From contig OZ020517.1 of the NCBI GenBank assembly GCA_963971425.1, positions 25,554,462-25,618,461 of the forward strand: 64,000 nt of DNA, written 5' to 3'. The notes under the pieces are model-generated. The model worked only from the letters and a program-made list of their open reading frames with translations. It was not told the origin of the DNA and did no database searches. Both the position numbers and the translations under genes were made by a program. Below, one piece after another: positions 45,881-59,579 of this stretch. This stretch comes from Bryoerythrophyllum caledonicum. Taxonomy: Eukaryota > Streptophyta > Bryopsida > Pottiales > Pottiaceae. Each line of letters begins with the position of its first letter. The first letter of the stretch is position 1.

Positions 45881-47431
45881 GGAGGAAGTAATTTTAGTTG
45901 CTAGTATTAAAAATCTCGCATTTACTATATCATCCTAGGTTTCTTCAGTTGCCCGACTTATCCGCTCTCAAAAGGTTTTTCTTTAAACTGGCATAACTTT
46001 TGATTAAATGTCTGATTCAGAAATAAATATTCTATTTTTAAAAACTTTTGGTAATTTTCACTTGCAAGACAATTTTCTTAAAATAAAACTTTAAATTGAG
46101 ACCATAGGAACTTGCCCAAACCTTCAACCTAGGGACTCTTGAAAATTTAGAAGATAAACTATAAAGTAGGGGTTACAAAGAAGGTCTTATTTTAGACGCT
46201 TAAATTTTTTCAGACATTTTTTTATAGAATTCTTATTTCCATCTTTAAAGGTGACTACTCTACGCTGTGGTCGCTTTCATACGAAATCAATTCAAAATGG
46301 AGAGTTGTCTTAAATTTTGGAAGATATTTTTTTTCTAGGTGATTATCCATGTAAAATAAGACCTAAGTATTACAAGGATTATCCATGTAAAATAAGACCT
46401 AAGTATTACAAGGATACTTGTATAATGCCTAGATGATACCCTTGTAATACTTAGGTGATACCCGTTGTGTTTAAATCACTACATCAAAGAAAATAATTGT
46501 TTTGACAGAGAGCAGAAAGTGACGACTAGAAAAGATATTGACAACAACAAATGTTACAATAAAATATTCACTTGTATATTGGATTATGAAACAACATATT
46601 CAAAAGGATTTACACATATGTAAGAATCTTGATTTGTGGCTCTGAAAATAGAATAAAATGCACACAATGCATGACAAGATCCATGGCACTCATAATTTTC
46701 TAAGAAAAACCTAAAAAGCGTAAATGAAGCCATGGCCATTCAATCGTCGATCAATATCTAGTCATTGACCTCCATGATGAATGCTATTAATTACTATTCA
46801 ACAATCAGGTGACAAATTTTCTTGGTTTTATAATCTTTGTGTAGTACATTTATTAAAATAAGAGCTAAATTTACACACAACAAGTAAATGATATACTAAA
46901 CTCTCCCTTTTGGCCTCTTCATATCATTATCTTGTCCAATTTCCATTTGACATGCCATGCCGTCGCTAAGTGGAAGAAATTTGTATATTTTCAACTCTCG
47001 TACTGAAAAAACTTTAGCTTTTAAATGATTCCATTTGTGTTATAAAACCATCCGTTTTTAACATCCTAAAATTTAAAGTCAATGAATTGATGACATGTCT
47101 GCATAAAATTTTAAATAAATGGGTTCCGAACCAGGCGTGGAGGCCCGGCAACACCGAGGCAAAAGGCCCGGTCCCGAGCCTGTGCTCCAGCGAACGATGA
47201 AATAGGGCACACCAGAGGAAAGAGCGACGACGTCGTGCACAGCTCGCACCTCGTTGCGTCAATTGTGTGTGTTGCAATCGCCATCGCAAAATCATCGCAC
47301 ACCCATTCCCTACACGACGCTCTTCTGCACCGGGACGCTTTCTTTTCTGCCCGCAATTCGCAGGCTTCGCTGGCGTCGGAATTTGCATTTTCATGTGAGC
47401 GGAGCTCTGCAGGGGAGAAGCGGAGGTCGCC
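45881..47431. other. Region between the 7.1-kb element and TFB2
   Basis: Apart from the tandem repeat and hairpin, this is AT-rich with no gene. From about 47,110 the GC content rises sharply toward the TFB2 start, marking its promoter and 5' leader. Open frames there on both strands overlap and have no conserved features, so I treat them as chance. Confidence 0.5.
46341..46455. repeat. 36-bp tandem duplication leading into a perfect 16-bp hairpin
   Basis: Two 36-bp units (46,341 and 46,377) are identical. The second unit ends in CCTAAGTATTACAAGG (46,398-46,413), which is perfectly complementary to CCTTGTAATACTTAGG at 46,440-46,455, with a 26-base loop. It lies about 1 kb upstream of TFB2 in otherwise empty DNA. 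Confidence 0.85.
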
Positions 47432-50400
47432 ATGCCTCGTGTGCGCGTGGTGTCGCGCAACTTCATGGAGATGGTGGCTGCGTTGCCGGCTGCCAAGCTG
47501 GATTTGCTCTACGACCGCCACTGGACCTGCCAAGCGGTTCTCAGGTCTGTTGCTTGCTTTTCTCCTTCACTTTTCACGCTCTCTTTTCGGTCTTTCCCCA
47601 CGTATTGGTTCGGCAAGCGGCGGAGCAATTGCGAATTCTTGAGTGTAAACCCTAACTCTTCAGCTGTGGATTACGGAATCGGTTCATTCGTATTCTTGCA
47701 GATGCTTTCTTCTCAAATTTGATTACTGGTCATTGATCTTGCCTCACCTTTCGTGTGTAGGGCACAGGATTTGTCTTTTCCTAGCCACGTTTTCTAATTA
47801 GAGGGTTTGCGTCTCCTGGTGATGTAGTGATGTTGGAGCGCATTGACACGAGTTAGGTTGTGCGCAGTATAATCCTGTTTTGTGATTGAATTCGTGTTTG
47901 CATATGTAGTTCATGGGGTATTTCTGTTCGATTGGCGGAGGATATCACTGTTTGTGTTGATCGCAGTTGTGAGCCGCAATTGCTTTCTTTTCTGACCAGG
48001 TGGAACGTTGTGATGTCGGTTAGGTCACTACCTCCATTGGCGAAGCAATACGTGATGCGTCTTTTATATGTTGAAAATGCTGTGTCTGTGAAGTCTTTGC
48101 AAGAATGGGCTCAGCCGGATGCTTTATCCAAGCATCAAGTAGCAATAGACCGGCTAGAGCAATTGCGTGTTATCTTGGCGGAAAGGTTAGATTGCCTCAA
48201 CTCTGGTTGTTGCGTCGTTGAGGCAAGTCTTTCTGTGCTTATCGTATTTCCTTCAGGCGGGAGGCGTCCTGTCAATCTTTTCCTTAGCTCTAATTGTTGG
48301 CTGGATGTTTTGATGGGAAATTTGTGTAGACCCTTCTGTGAGAATCTGTCTTTATTAGAGTACCAAGTGCTTCTGATCTGGTATGGTCTCCTTCACTATC
48401 TGTGATTGAGAGATCCCCCGATATAGGTTGCATATCGTTTGCTTAACGTTGGGTTTTTTCTGTTCTTCAGGAAGAAAGAAGTGTGCTATAGGATGAATCC
48501 AAAATTCCAGAAACAACTCCGGCAGGCATTAAGTACTGGGTGAGATTGCTTGATACGTAGGCTTGTTCCTTCCGGTTTTGTGCCGATGTCAGACGGGGCT
48601 TTTGGAAGTAGGAGTGCGGTTGCATTTTGGTATTTCTGCTCCCGGTGATAATCGACTTCAGCGTACTTTAACTAGTTAATGGTCAGTAGAGCTGTTGAGC
48701 TTAGAGCTCTATCGTCTTTAGTCCTCACTCTCCGCTTTAAAGTTGGTTTTCTAACACCGTTTGAACGTCACAATAGAGAACTAAACAGTGCACGTCTCTT
48801 GGAACCTAGATTTGGTGCTGACTCCAGAAACTATCTAAATTGTAGTTTGGATATACTTGCAAGATTTTAGGTGATGCTGTCATCACGGAGATTGATTTCT
48901 GTAGCGTTTGTTAACTGTTTCAGGGGTGGGCCTCCAAGAGACGTCATTTCTGGAAGCATTGCAGCAAGGACCCCAAATCTTGAGGATCTTGATAACTATG
49001 CCATGAAGCAGTGGGAGGTATGTTTTCCTTGTCACGAACATGACTGTTATTTCAGTTCATAGGGATCATGCTCTTTCTAGGAAAAAAATGAATCATTCTC
49101 TAACAGGTTGTGGGCTTTCATATTACCGAGTGTTACTGTGTTCGCAATATCTTGTGTATAGTGCAAACGGGGTGGTCAGAATGTTTTTAGCGCTCGAAAA
49201 TGCGCTTCATATTAAACAATATGCCACGTAACGTTTTAGTACTTCATCTTCTAGTAGCTTGGTTAGATGATTTTCGCATTTGTGCAAGTCAACAGAGGCA
49301 CATGCAAACTTCTGAAGTCCAATTTAAGAATCTCGTTCCCTCTTTGTTGCCTCTGCAGTCGGTGCTTCTGCAACTTGTGAGTTGTGCATCGGATGGTCCT
49401 AATGGCCCTCAAAATTCCTTCATCACTAAAGTCTTCCAACGAGCAGGACTTCTGTCTGTGCCCACGTAAGTGCAATCTTTGCCTCACCTTTAATATGTTT
49501 GCTGAGATGAAAGTGATTTAAGCTGTGAGGAAAGCAAATTTTCTCCCCTCGTCCATGGCTAATAGACAATCACCAAGGAAATGTAGTGTTGAATTGGCAC
49601 TTTTTTGTGTCTTTCCTGTCCTGCTAAATTGGATAGCATGGTATAGTTGCACAAAGCTATGGTAGCGATGGCCTCAATCCATTGTCTTGGTCTCAATCAT
49701 ATTCAAATTGGAAAATGTTGGTAGTATTTTGGCGCAAGGTTGGTAGCGGCAACACAGTTCTTAAGATATAGGCACATTTCTTTCAAAGGATACTGCTTAG
49801 AGTGTTACGTCCAGGGAGACTCACTTCCGCAGATACTTATGCTGCTGTCTTTTTACGGCGTCACAAAATCAGGCCTATAGTTTGAAATTGCAGAATGCTT
49901 ATGACCGACGAATGAACTGGTTGATACATGGGTCCAACTTTTAAATACTGAACTTCAGCGAGGAGTCGCCTTCCCTCACCGACTTGGGCTTCCAATTTCT
50001 GGTGAGAATGCGATGCGGGTATCAATTTTCTTTCGCTTTATGTAGAATTACAATTCAAGTTTACTGAAGATTATGCTAACAACTTGTCAACAAATTTTGT
50101 GGTCATGGTGTCTCTTGGCAGTTGATGGATACAAATTCGCAACTGTGGCAGCTCGTGCGGGAGTATGTAACCACAGCTGAGGTAACCTTTCTGCACAGGG
50201 TTGGATTCACATTTCTGCATTAGTACTGTCGACCTTTTCTCGTGTTTGTCTGAGAGTTGTTTGTTATGGTCATTGAATCACTTCAATCTTTTGTCTTGTG
50301 GTGGCAGGACCGAGGGACAGATAGCGGTGAGCTCATTGGATTTCTTCTTGAGCTTGGCTTTCACCTTGTGGGAGAAGTAAGGCTTCTGTATTTGAATCTT

Positions 50401-53067
50401 TTTAGTTGAATTTTTGACGTTAAAGATTTATAATGCTGTAATGGCTTACAATTTGCCACTCTTGGCTTTTACTTATGTTCTGATCTGTCGTTTGCTGTAC
50501 GTGGCACACAAGCAGACGTCAAAGTTTTAACATCTTATTTGCTTAGTTTCTTACACCATCATATGCCGTGGAACCTGCAGGCATACGGTGTGAACTCATT
50601 GCCTCCTGTACTGCAGAAGGTGTTGGAAGAACTGGCGGCATTGGGACTTGTCCAATTACAAAAGGTCACAAGGCTAACCAGTTTTGCGTTTTGTTTATAT
50701 TCTTAAGTAATGAACACATTACTTGATGTACTCAGAAAAGGTCTTTATTACAAATGTACCGTGTGCTTGCGACAGGTTTAATCTGATTCTGAGGTAATCT
50801 TGTTTGGAGGGTTTCGAAAGTACAATCCTTGATCAGTTGTACCAACTGAAGCATTTATGTGCTTACGTCGTGTCCATTCTCCTCTCTGCAGGGTAGGAGT
50901 GAGAGCTGGTACATTCCTACCAAGCTCGCTTCGAATCTCTCGGCTAGTCTTTCGGAATCATCTGATTGGCAGCCTTCGGAGGTATTGCTCTTTGCTTTTG
51001 AATTATATTCTTCAAGTGCTTTAATGAAGGCACATCTCCGATGCTTGCAGTGTATTCTGTGGGTCTCTTCGTATTCATTTCGAAAGGCAAGATCCATCCT
51101 GTGATCATTAGAATTGCGAACCCTTTTCCTTAGATTATTTACTCCTCCAATTTACTAGGAATTAAGACATGTGAGGTCTCTTCTATATCTTCTGGATATG
51201 TATTCATGGTTTAAATTCCGCACGTACAAGGTTTAAAAGTGATGATGCGGTCTTTTTAATGTATCTGGATTTTTCTGCTTGCTTATTCTATGATTTGATC
51301 TTATACCAGCGGCCTTCTTGTTGACTAACTGGTTTGCATCGTGAATATATTCAGGGATTTGTGGTGGTAGAGACAAATTTCAAAGTTTATGCCTACACAT
51401 CCTCAAAGCTGCAAACGGAAATCTTACGCTGTTTTGCACGGTTGCTCCCTTTGCCTGTCCATTGCCCCAGTTTAAATTGATGAAATAGTCACTGGGATCA
51501 AAAATAATCTCTGAACGATTTGGGCCTTTTTTTTTTTTTTCCCGGTAAATCAATCATCTTACCACCTGGGAATTTTGAGCAATATATCTGGATGCACGTT
51601 CATGTTTTTTAGTATTCATGAAACCTAACCTCGTTTTTCTAGTTTGTAAACTTCGGAACTGCTGTCTGTGCTTCAGGTTGGAATATCAATTGCCGAATTT
51701 GGTTGTAGCAGCACTTACCAAGGAGAGTGTCAACACGGCTCTTGCAAGTGGAATATCAGCTGAACAGGTTATTTGCAATTCTCAGGAGAGAAGCCAATCA
51801 TTGTATCAATCTTAAGTGCCCATCTAAGCTAGCTTGTTCCTCAGCAATGGACTGATCTGCTGAACGTTTTTGGCTTTCTTCTGCAGATTATCTCATTTCT
51901 TCGCAAGCATGCGCATTCTCATGTTGCACACAGAATCCCTGTCGTCCCAGAGACTGTTTCCGACCAAGTAGAGTCCCTTGTTCTCTTTTCCTCTATTTTT
52001 TTCGTTCTTGTTCTTCTCCACTGGGCTTGTGATGAATTTTGTGCATTACTTCATATGTTGATCAATTATACGTTGGCATTGTTTATGCTGGCAAAACTAG
52101 CCACAAGTCCTCACCCTTTTAACAAGCCTTTAGTTCATCCATTTCAGTGCGCTAACATTATATCATAATCGTTTACACCCGGCTATAGTGTAGGACACCT
52201 GCTGAAAAGCTTGATCTTCGTTGCAGAAGTGTATACACGGAAACTCGTTGAATTAATAGCTTGTGTGGTGAATGACAGCTGCGCTTGTGGGAGAGTGATC
52301 GAAATAGGGTTGAGCTAGCGCCTGCTTACTTCTACGATGACTTCCCGTCCATGGTACATTATTCCAACGATGCCTCTCATACTATTAGACATGCGTCTCC
52401 AGTTTTCAGGTTTCATTTTTGTGTCACATTTCTACTTCATTGATGACTTAGAATTCAATGAAGGAACAGACTATAAGATCACCTATAATCCTACCGTGAC
52501 TAGGGAAATGCCAAACTCGAGTCGAGGGCTGTTCCTTCATTAGATCTTTCATTCAAGGTCTGTTCCTTCGTAAATCCTGCCGTGACTGGATTTTGGTATT
52601 TCCATGGAGTCGATTTTGTCGCCAGGGTCTGTTGCGGGAGCTTCAAACTGTGCTGAGAGTGCTATATCCAGAAAACTGTAGACATGCTGGAAGTAGTATT
52701 TTGCAAGATCTGCGTACCTAATCACCAATTATTCATTTTTTTCATGTTTTCTGTGCATAATTTGAGGCTTTCACTCATTGACTGAGCATTGCGAGGCATT
52801 GGAATAATTGTTCATGTCAAAGAAATTAACTTCACGAAACATGTTTCAGATATTCTAAGCCAGCTCTGTTGGCCTACAGCTAACATGTCGTGAAATGGCT
52901 ATTGACAGGATATTTACGAAGCCGTTGTGGCTCACGCACGAGACTTAGGTGGCCTTCTGTTTGAGAATGCTTCTGGGAGGAGGCTTGTTGTGAGGGCAGA
53001 TCTGCACGAAGACATGCGCCAGTTCATTCGTAGGCAGAGCAGTGGGACGGGTGCACAGCGGAGATGA
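47432..53067 (+). CDS. TFB2: TFIIH subunit TFB2 (p52)
   Basis: Fifteen GT-AG exons give 460 residues, matching the family length (450-465): 47432-47544, 48024-48185, 48471-48539, 48924-49017, 49359-49465, 49959-50001, 50122-50181, 50308-50376, 50581-50664, 50892-50981, 51355-51440, 51677-51767, 51887-51967, 52279-52353 and 52909-53067. Recognisable stretches include SLPPLAKQYVMRLLYVE, STGVGPPRD, NLEDLDNYAMKQWE, GFQFLLMDTNSQLWQLVREY, WYIPTKLASNLSASLS, GFVVVETNFKVYAYTSSKLQ, YQLPNLVVAALTKESV and a C-terminal YDDFPS...LVVRADLHEDMRQFI. TFB2 anchors the XPB helicase in the TFIIH core for transcription initiation and nucleotide excision repair; its C-terminal domain pairs with TFB5. All phases fit and no break is seen. 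Intron 1 holds a telo-box (47,647-47,655). Confidence 0.96.
47647..47655 (+). promoter_or_regulatory. Telo-box AAACCCTAA in TFB2 intron 1
   Basis: The motif is an exact AAACCCTAA about 215 bp downstream of the start codon, inside the first intron. Telo-boxes near starts of plant housekeeping genes are known sites for telomere-repeat-binding factors. One nine-base match alone could be chance. Confidence 0.4.
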
Positions 53068-53540
53068 CACGTCTTGTGAGGTGCCCACAGTGAGTTGCAA
53101 GTTTTCATGAGAAACATGTGTGTTTGTCTGGGCGTGCATGCTTGCAATTTTTCTCTTCGTTCTCCAGCCTCTGTTTTGACTCCGTATTCGTCGAAACGAG
53201 AACTGGTGTATACGTATGTCTGGTCACTGGTTGTTGCAGACTTCCTATTATTGGTATCCTTGCTTTTCTGAAATATGTTACTCTTTCGATTGGATCCCGT
53301 TGTTGACACGAAGGTAGCAATTTTGTTGTTGTTGAATCCATGTGACTCACAGTGAGCTAGCATTGTCCGTGACAGGTTGGGAGACTTTACCAGGAGTGAA
53401 TGGAAGAGCTTGACTGTGTGGAGGCAACCAAACAATTAATACCAACTAGTGTCATCGATTTTCCGTTCTCATGTATGTCAGACATTTGTACATCATGTTG
53501 GTTGCCAAGGCAATGCAAGAGCTGCTGGGAATCAGTGCTT
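53058..53540 (+). repeat. TFB2 3' end and UTR, source copy of a duplication
   Basis: The last bases of TFB2 coding sequence and about 470 bp of 3' flank match 57,106-57,523 in the same orientation. Shared landmarks are GCGGAGATGACACG, GTGAGTTGCAAGTTTTCATG (GCTGCAAG in the other copy), GGTCACTGGTTGTTGCAGAC, TTTTGTTGTTGTTG, CATGTGACT, CAGTGAGCTAGCATTGTCCG and GTGGAGGCAACC. Identity is about 75-80% with gaps. The copy with the coding end is presumably ancestral. Confidence 0.85.
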
Positions 53541-55639
53541 TTTTGCACAAGAACGTACCTCAACAGAATACCAACTTGGCCGGTAAAAAAAGAAATCGGG
53601 TATGAAATTGTGGGTGGATGGCAGTTTCATGAGTAGTTAAGTTATACCACTTCCTTTTCTTGAGCATAAGTTTGTTTCGAATGGGTTGAGTCAAATTTAA
53701 TTTGTACCACATTTTGGTCTCAAAACCCACTGTTATGAGAATACCTTGAAATCCGTGAAGATTCCGCCGGAGATTCACATGAGATGACATCGACATTTGT
53801 ATCTCCAAGTACCATCTCATCGCACGGTAGGAGGCACCTTCCCAGCTGCAGCGGGACTGTCAATGGCTACAAAACCACTTAAGAACCGGCCAAGATACTG
53901 GCCAATTATCGGAAAAAACAAGATGGTGCTAGCAACAATTAGCACGAAGTGAGGGGCGGTCCTTCAAGAGCGCGAGCGCTACCCTAATAACAGAGGTTGA
54001 CACTCTCACAAACACGCCCTTGCATTCATCGACTTTTACTCTTTTCTACACAACTTTACGGAATACAGTTTCACTCTCGACTATTGGTCGAGCAATTTTT
54101 CAATGTTCTCTCAATCTTCTTCACACTCCACACTAAGGTTGGGTGACCTATAACCACCAACTTAAGCTTGCTGACCTATTTATAGCGTTTGTATACGTGG
54201 TAAGACAGTTTTTGGGAAGTCAAGGTAGGATTTCATGAATATTGCAATTGTCGTGACCATTTATTTCTTCATATTGAAATTGCTACAAATTTCCAAAGTG
54301 GATAGTAAGCCGTGACCCATTCCTTGACTTACCATACTCTCTATTTCCACACTAAGTTGTACCAATAACCACTTCTGCATTGACTAAAAACCGGCAGCTT
54401 TGAACCAATCATGAACTGACACCCAATCATATCTGACTTCCTAAAATTTCGGAAATGGGGTGGGTCTGTGGTGGTTTTGGTCCACTTAATCTTGTCCGTT
54501 CGCGGGTCCGTGGTGGTAATAGGTCATCCAACCTTAAACGCCACGAAATATTTTGTTGATGTTCCAAATGTTTTTAGAGTTGATAACTCATGTTGGGCTA
54601 AGTTTTTAATGTCTTTACACTCCTATGGTTGTGTGCATTTAGTGTTTGGGTGCATACTTAGTGTTGAGTTTATAACGTTCCATTTCAGATCAAGTCTAGA
54701 TACTAAATTGTAAAATCTCTACTCAGTCCAAAACGTTGCAAGGGGATGTCAAGAAATTAAGAATTCTACATTACAGACTACCAGTGCGCAAATTGACGGA
54801 CTCCCTTGCAAGGCCAATCAGAAACGAATATATTAATGAGACTAATAACAAGCTCTTCTGATACTGCCAAGAAAAAAAATTTGGAGCCGGTTTGTAGGAT
54901 TCCTAATCTGAAATGACAACACCTAAGCTTCTCGAACAAATTTGACTCAATCATCCCCATCCCAGGTACGTGGCTTTAAAACTGCGACTGCGTCCACATC
55001 CATGAAAGACTAGGTTGCAGAATTCAAAATTTCATTTTCATTTCCGTTCTAAGAGTTCACACAATGCGAAGGACCTTCAAGGGTTAAGACGAAACAACAA
55101 AGAGCATTTAGGACCCGATACTTCATTCATCTAGGTGATACAAACATTCGATTCTGTTCGAAACAACAGCACCCACGACGAACACACAATTGAGAGGTAA
55201 AACGGTCATCATACACTAGAGACGCACTCCGCAGTGGACCCCCAAATCAGCCAGGCACATACATACACCTTGAAAGCTGCTTTACAGAAAGTATGATAGT
55301 CCGGGGCTTTGTAACAGGAGAGAACTTTCAAGAAAGATGCATGACATGGTCACATGAGACCTGCAGTTCACTCCCAAGCGGAGTCCAGGGACCAAAGCGA
55401 GGCCGCCGTGACACATCAACAAGACTGCTGTCACATCTTCCACACCGGCGACAGAAGATGTGATCAAAATATGAGAATTCAACGGGTAAATTATCTAATA
55501 AAGCGCGTGCCAGTAGGCTCCATAATAAAAACAACCTACATAAGCTACTGCTAGGGTCTCCCAGAATAATCAACAACATATCAACACCAATCCCCCATTC
55601 TCTCACTTTCCTGCAGCGCCATTTGCTTTTTCCTATCTT
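53541..55639. other. Region between TFB2 and the 14-3-3 gene
   Basis: No gene is seen. A 44-bp phrase at 53,783-53,827 matches 31,903-31,947. A CTATAAATAG TATA-box-like motif occurs on the minus strand at 54,177-54,186, followed on that strand by about 350 bp of leader-like sequence, so a promoter or solo LTR of an old element is possible. The segment 55,250-55,639 is probably the 3' untranslated region of the minus-strand 14-3-3 gene. Confidence 0.45.
54177..54186 (-). promoter_or_regulatory. TATA-box-like motif, minus strand
   Basis: CTATAAATAG on the minus strand is a strong match to a plant TATA box. No host gene begins downstream on that strand. The nearby minus-strand phrase shared with 31.9 kb suggests it belonged to a mobile element. 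A chance match is possible in AT-rich DNA. Confidence 0.35.
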
Positions 55640-56869
<1,230 letters not shown>

Positions 56870-57010
56870 GTCGTGAACGGGCTAGAAGGGGAGGGCGCGC
56901 TCTCTGCGGGCGGGGCTGTGCGCGTGTGGAGGGGAAGCGGAGCAGAAGGCAAAGGAGAGATCTGAACTCGATTCAAAGCGGGGCATTAGAAGCTGGGGGT
57001 GAGGGGGACC

Positions 57011-57019
57011 TTAGGGTTT
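57011..57019 (-). promoter_or_regulatory. Telo-box upstream of the 14-3-3 gene
   Basis: TTAGGGTTT on the + strand is AAACCCTAA on the coding strand, 142 bp upstream of the 14-3-3 start codon, in the GC-rich promoter-leader region. Telo-boxes are frequent there in actively expressed plant genes. Confidence 0.5.
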
Positions 57020-57105
57020 CACCACCGGGCAGCGGGCAGCGCCGGGACCTGCCCCACCCGTGCCAGCGCGCCACGTGGTGGTGGGACCGCGGGACTGCTG
57101 TACCT

Positions 57106-57523
57106 GCGGAGATGACACGGCGTGAGCTGCAAGTGAGGTGTGTACAGTGAGCTGCAAGTTTTCATGGGTATCTGCTTGCAATTTTCTCTCCGTTCTCGCT
57201 CTAGTCTTTGTGCAGTCTCCATATTCGTCGATACGTATGTCGGGTCACTGGTTGTTGCAGACTCTCTATTACATGGATCCCATTGTTGACACGAAGTTTG
57301 CCATTTTGTTGTTGTTGTTGCATCCATGTGACTGGCAGTGAGCTAGCATTGTCCGTGGCAGGTTGGGAAAGTGTGCGAGACTTTACGAATTGCTTTATGT
57401 GGAGGCAACCTAACAAGCAATACAAACTACACAGAGTAGTTGTCGTCCATTCTCCGCTCTCGCTGCACAGTGACCGTCTTGGTTTTCAAGGGCGATGCAC
57501 GAGCTGCTGTAAATCAGTGCTGT
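57106..57523 (+). repeat. Duplicated copy of the TFB2 3' end, next to the 14-3-3 promoter
   Basis: This matches 53,058-53,540 in direct orientation, but the coding part upstream of the TFB2 stop is missing. It begins about 235 bp upstream of the 14-3-3 start. It could have arisen from a partial duplication or a retro-copied UTR, and it may overlap the 14-3-3 regulatory region. Confidence 0.85.
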
Positions 57524-59579
57524 GCAATTTTCACACACATGAAGGTTCGGAGTTTCCTATTGAATCTTTGGGTACGACTGAGTAAAAGGTTTGTAAGCTT
57601 GACTTCTTCTACGCCACAGACTAAGCCTACACCTACACAAATAAATATATATTTATATATGTATGTGTGTCCATATAATATTATAGGGGTATTAGGAGCA
57701 CATTGGAGTCCACTCTCTTGAACAAGCAATTTCTTTTTAACAAAAATTGATGTCTTTATGTTTATGATTTCATGTGTAACTTTATAGAGCACATGATTCC
57801 AATTACGCGACTAACATGTCAAGAATGTGCAAAATTTTATGTTTTTAATGACAAATCCTCGAGCATGTGGTGTACATGGAAGACATGAATACTTATTTTA
57901 TATGACATATTGTATCATTTCAAATTATTGTGCAGAGAGTATCTTCTCACAAATGTAGAAATTGATTGTAATCAACCTTGTTCATTTAGAGACATTGTGA
58001 GATATTTTTAATCTTGTGTTCACTCTTTGATTGCATATTATGCATTGCTTTTCCTTGTGTTCACTTCCTTGAGTTTGGCAAGTCTTTTCCAAAGTGGTCC
58101 TAGAGGTTCAAACCTCATTTTGGAACATAAAAATGTCATCTTATTATACAAAACCAATAAATCTATTAACAAATTGTTAACAAATATTGTGGAGTACATT
58201 AGTTATGAAATGTAAGACTTTAAATTATATGCAACTTTAAAGGCAATCTTATACTTTGAGCTTGAAGAAATCATATGTAACGTTTTTGTTGGTTTATCAC
58301 AATATAAGAAAAACATGTTCACAACCATTTGATGTTAGATAATAAAGGAAAAAAAATCTACATGGCATTCTCTTCATTTATCTTCATTAGATGAAACAAA
58401 TGAGGTTTCATTTCATGTCTTGAAAGGTAGGTTGTATATAATTTTTATATATTGGTTATTTATGTTAAATTAGTAGGCATGGTCGCGATTGTTCATGTCT
58501 GGAGTAGAGAGAAAGGTGGAGAAAAGAGGTAGAGCTACATTCCAATGTTCACCATGGATGCAGCTTGGTATGCTTATCAAATAGAAGAAATTATGGAGAT
58601 TATGAGGTTGGTGTCTCCACAATGATGGAGGCGACTACTTTTGTTTCTATAATGCAATGATGTTTTCAATGACATAGTTTTTCATAAATAACAAACATGC
58701 TACAATAATCAAATTTAATGTCTCATTTTAATGTTTTTGATATCTTTTGTTATAGTAGGGTTTAAATCCAATAATAGTTTATCTCATCATCAACCTTTCA
58801 TTTTGTACATCATTTCTAAAGCTTTCAAAAAAGCAATATATTCTTGTATGATAACTAATTCTTCCAATATGGCACTATAAAACATTCTTGTATTGATGAT
58901 TTTTGTAATTAAAGGCTACATTCGTTTTTAAATATTTTTTCTTGATAATTTGTAAATAAAAAATAAAGCCTTGATTTCCATTTCCATTTTCAATTTCAAG
59001 TATGCACTTTCAAACACCATTTATCACTTTTGATCATAGATATTCCCAGAAAAATGAAACTCATTAGGTTTATTATGAAATATGTCATGAATGGTGCATT
59101 ATTTTTGTTTTACAACTTTTGAACTTGTTATCTTCTTTTCAACTAATTATGACTTGTGATGTAATTTGGTCATCATTACAAATTTCACTATGAAGAAGTG
59201 GATTTTGAAGTAGTTGTTCTCAAAATTCATGTATGAGATTTAAAAGGAAATAAAACCCACAATGAAATATACATTCATGCCTATGTATATTTTAGATGTT
59301 ATATGATGGTTTTATGAAAACGAATTTAATGTAAACTTCCAAATACTTCTTATTTCATCACGTATATTGAAAATACAATGATATGTGTGTGTGGAATAAT
59401 TCCATATGCCTATATTTGGATTGAGTTTTTATACTCAAGTTGCCTAATATCATTCCATGATCCTTTTGGATTGAAAAGGAAAGAATGGATACACGCTTGA
59501 GCAATTATTCTCAATCAAGAAGTTGTGGTACAATATTTTTTAACCAAAACTATTGGACAAGTTGGAGAGGATTGTGGCC
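57524..59579. other. AT-rich region before the F-box gene
   Basis: I see no gene or strong repeat over 2 kb. There is a short (AT)n/(GT)n patch at 57,640-57,670. The immediate 60 bp before the F-box ATG include an in-frame TTG upstream, which I do not take as the start. Confidence 0.55.

Noticed and set aside
47014-47642. Several ORFs of 130-160 codons on both strands before and over TFB2 exon 1
   Set aside because: They overlap each other and the TFB2 leader and first exon, have no motifs, and arise from locally high GC content.
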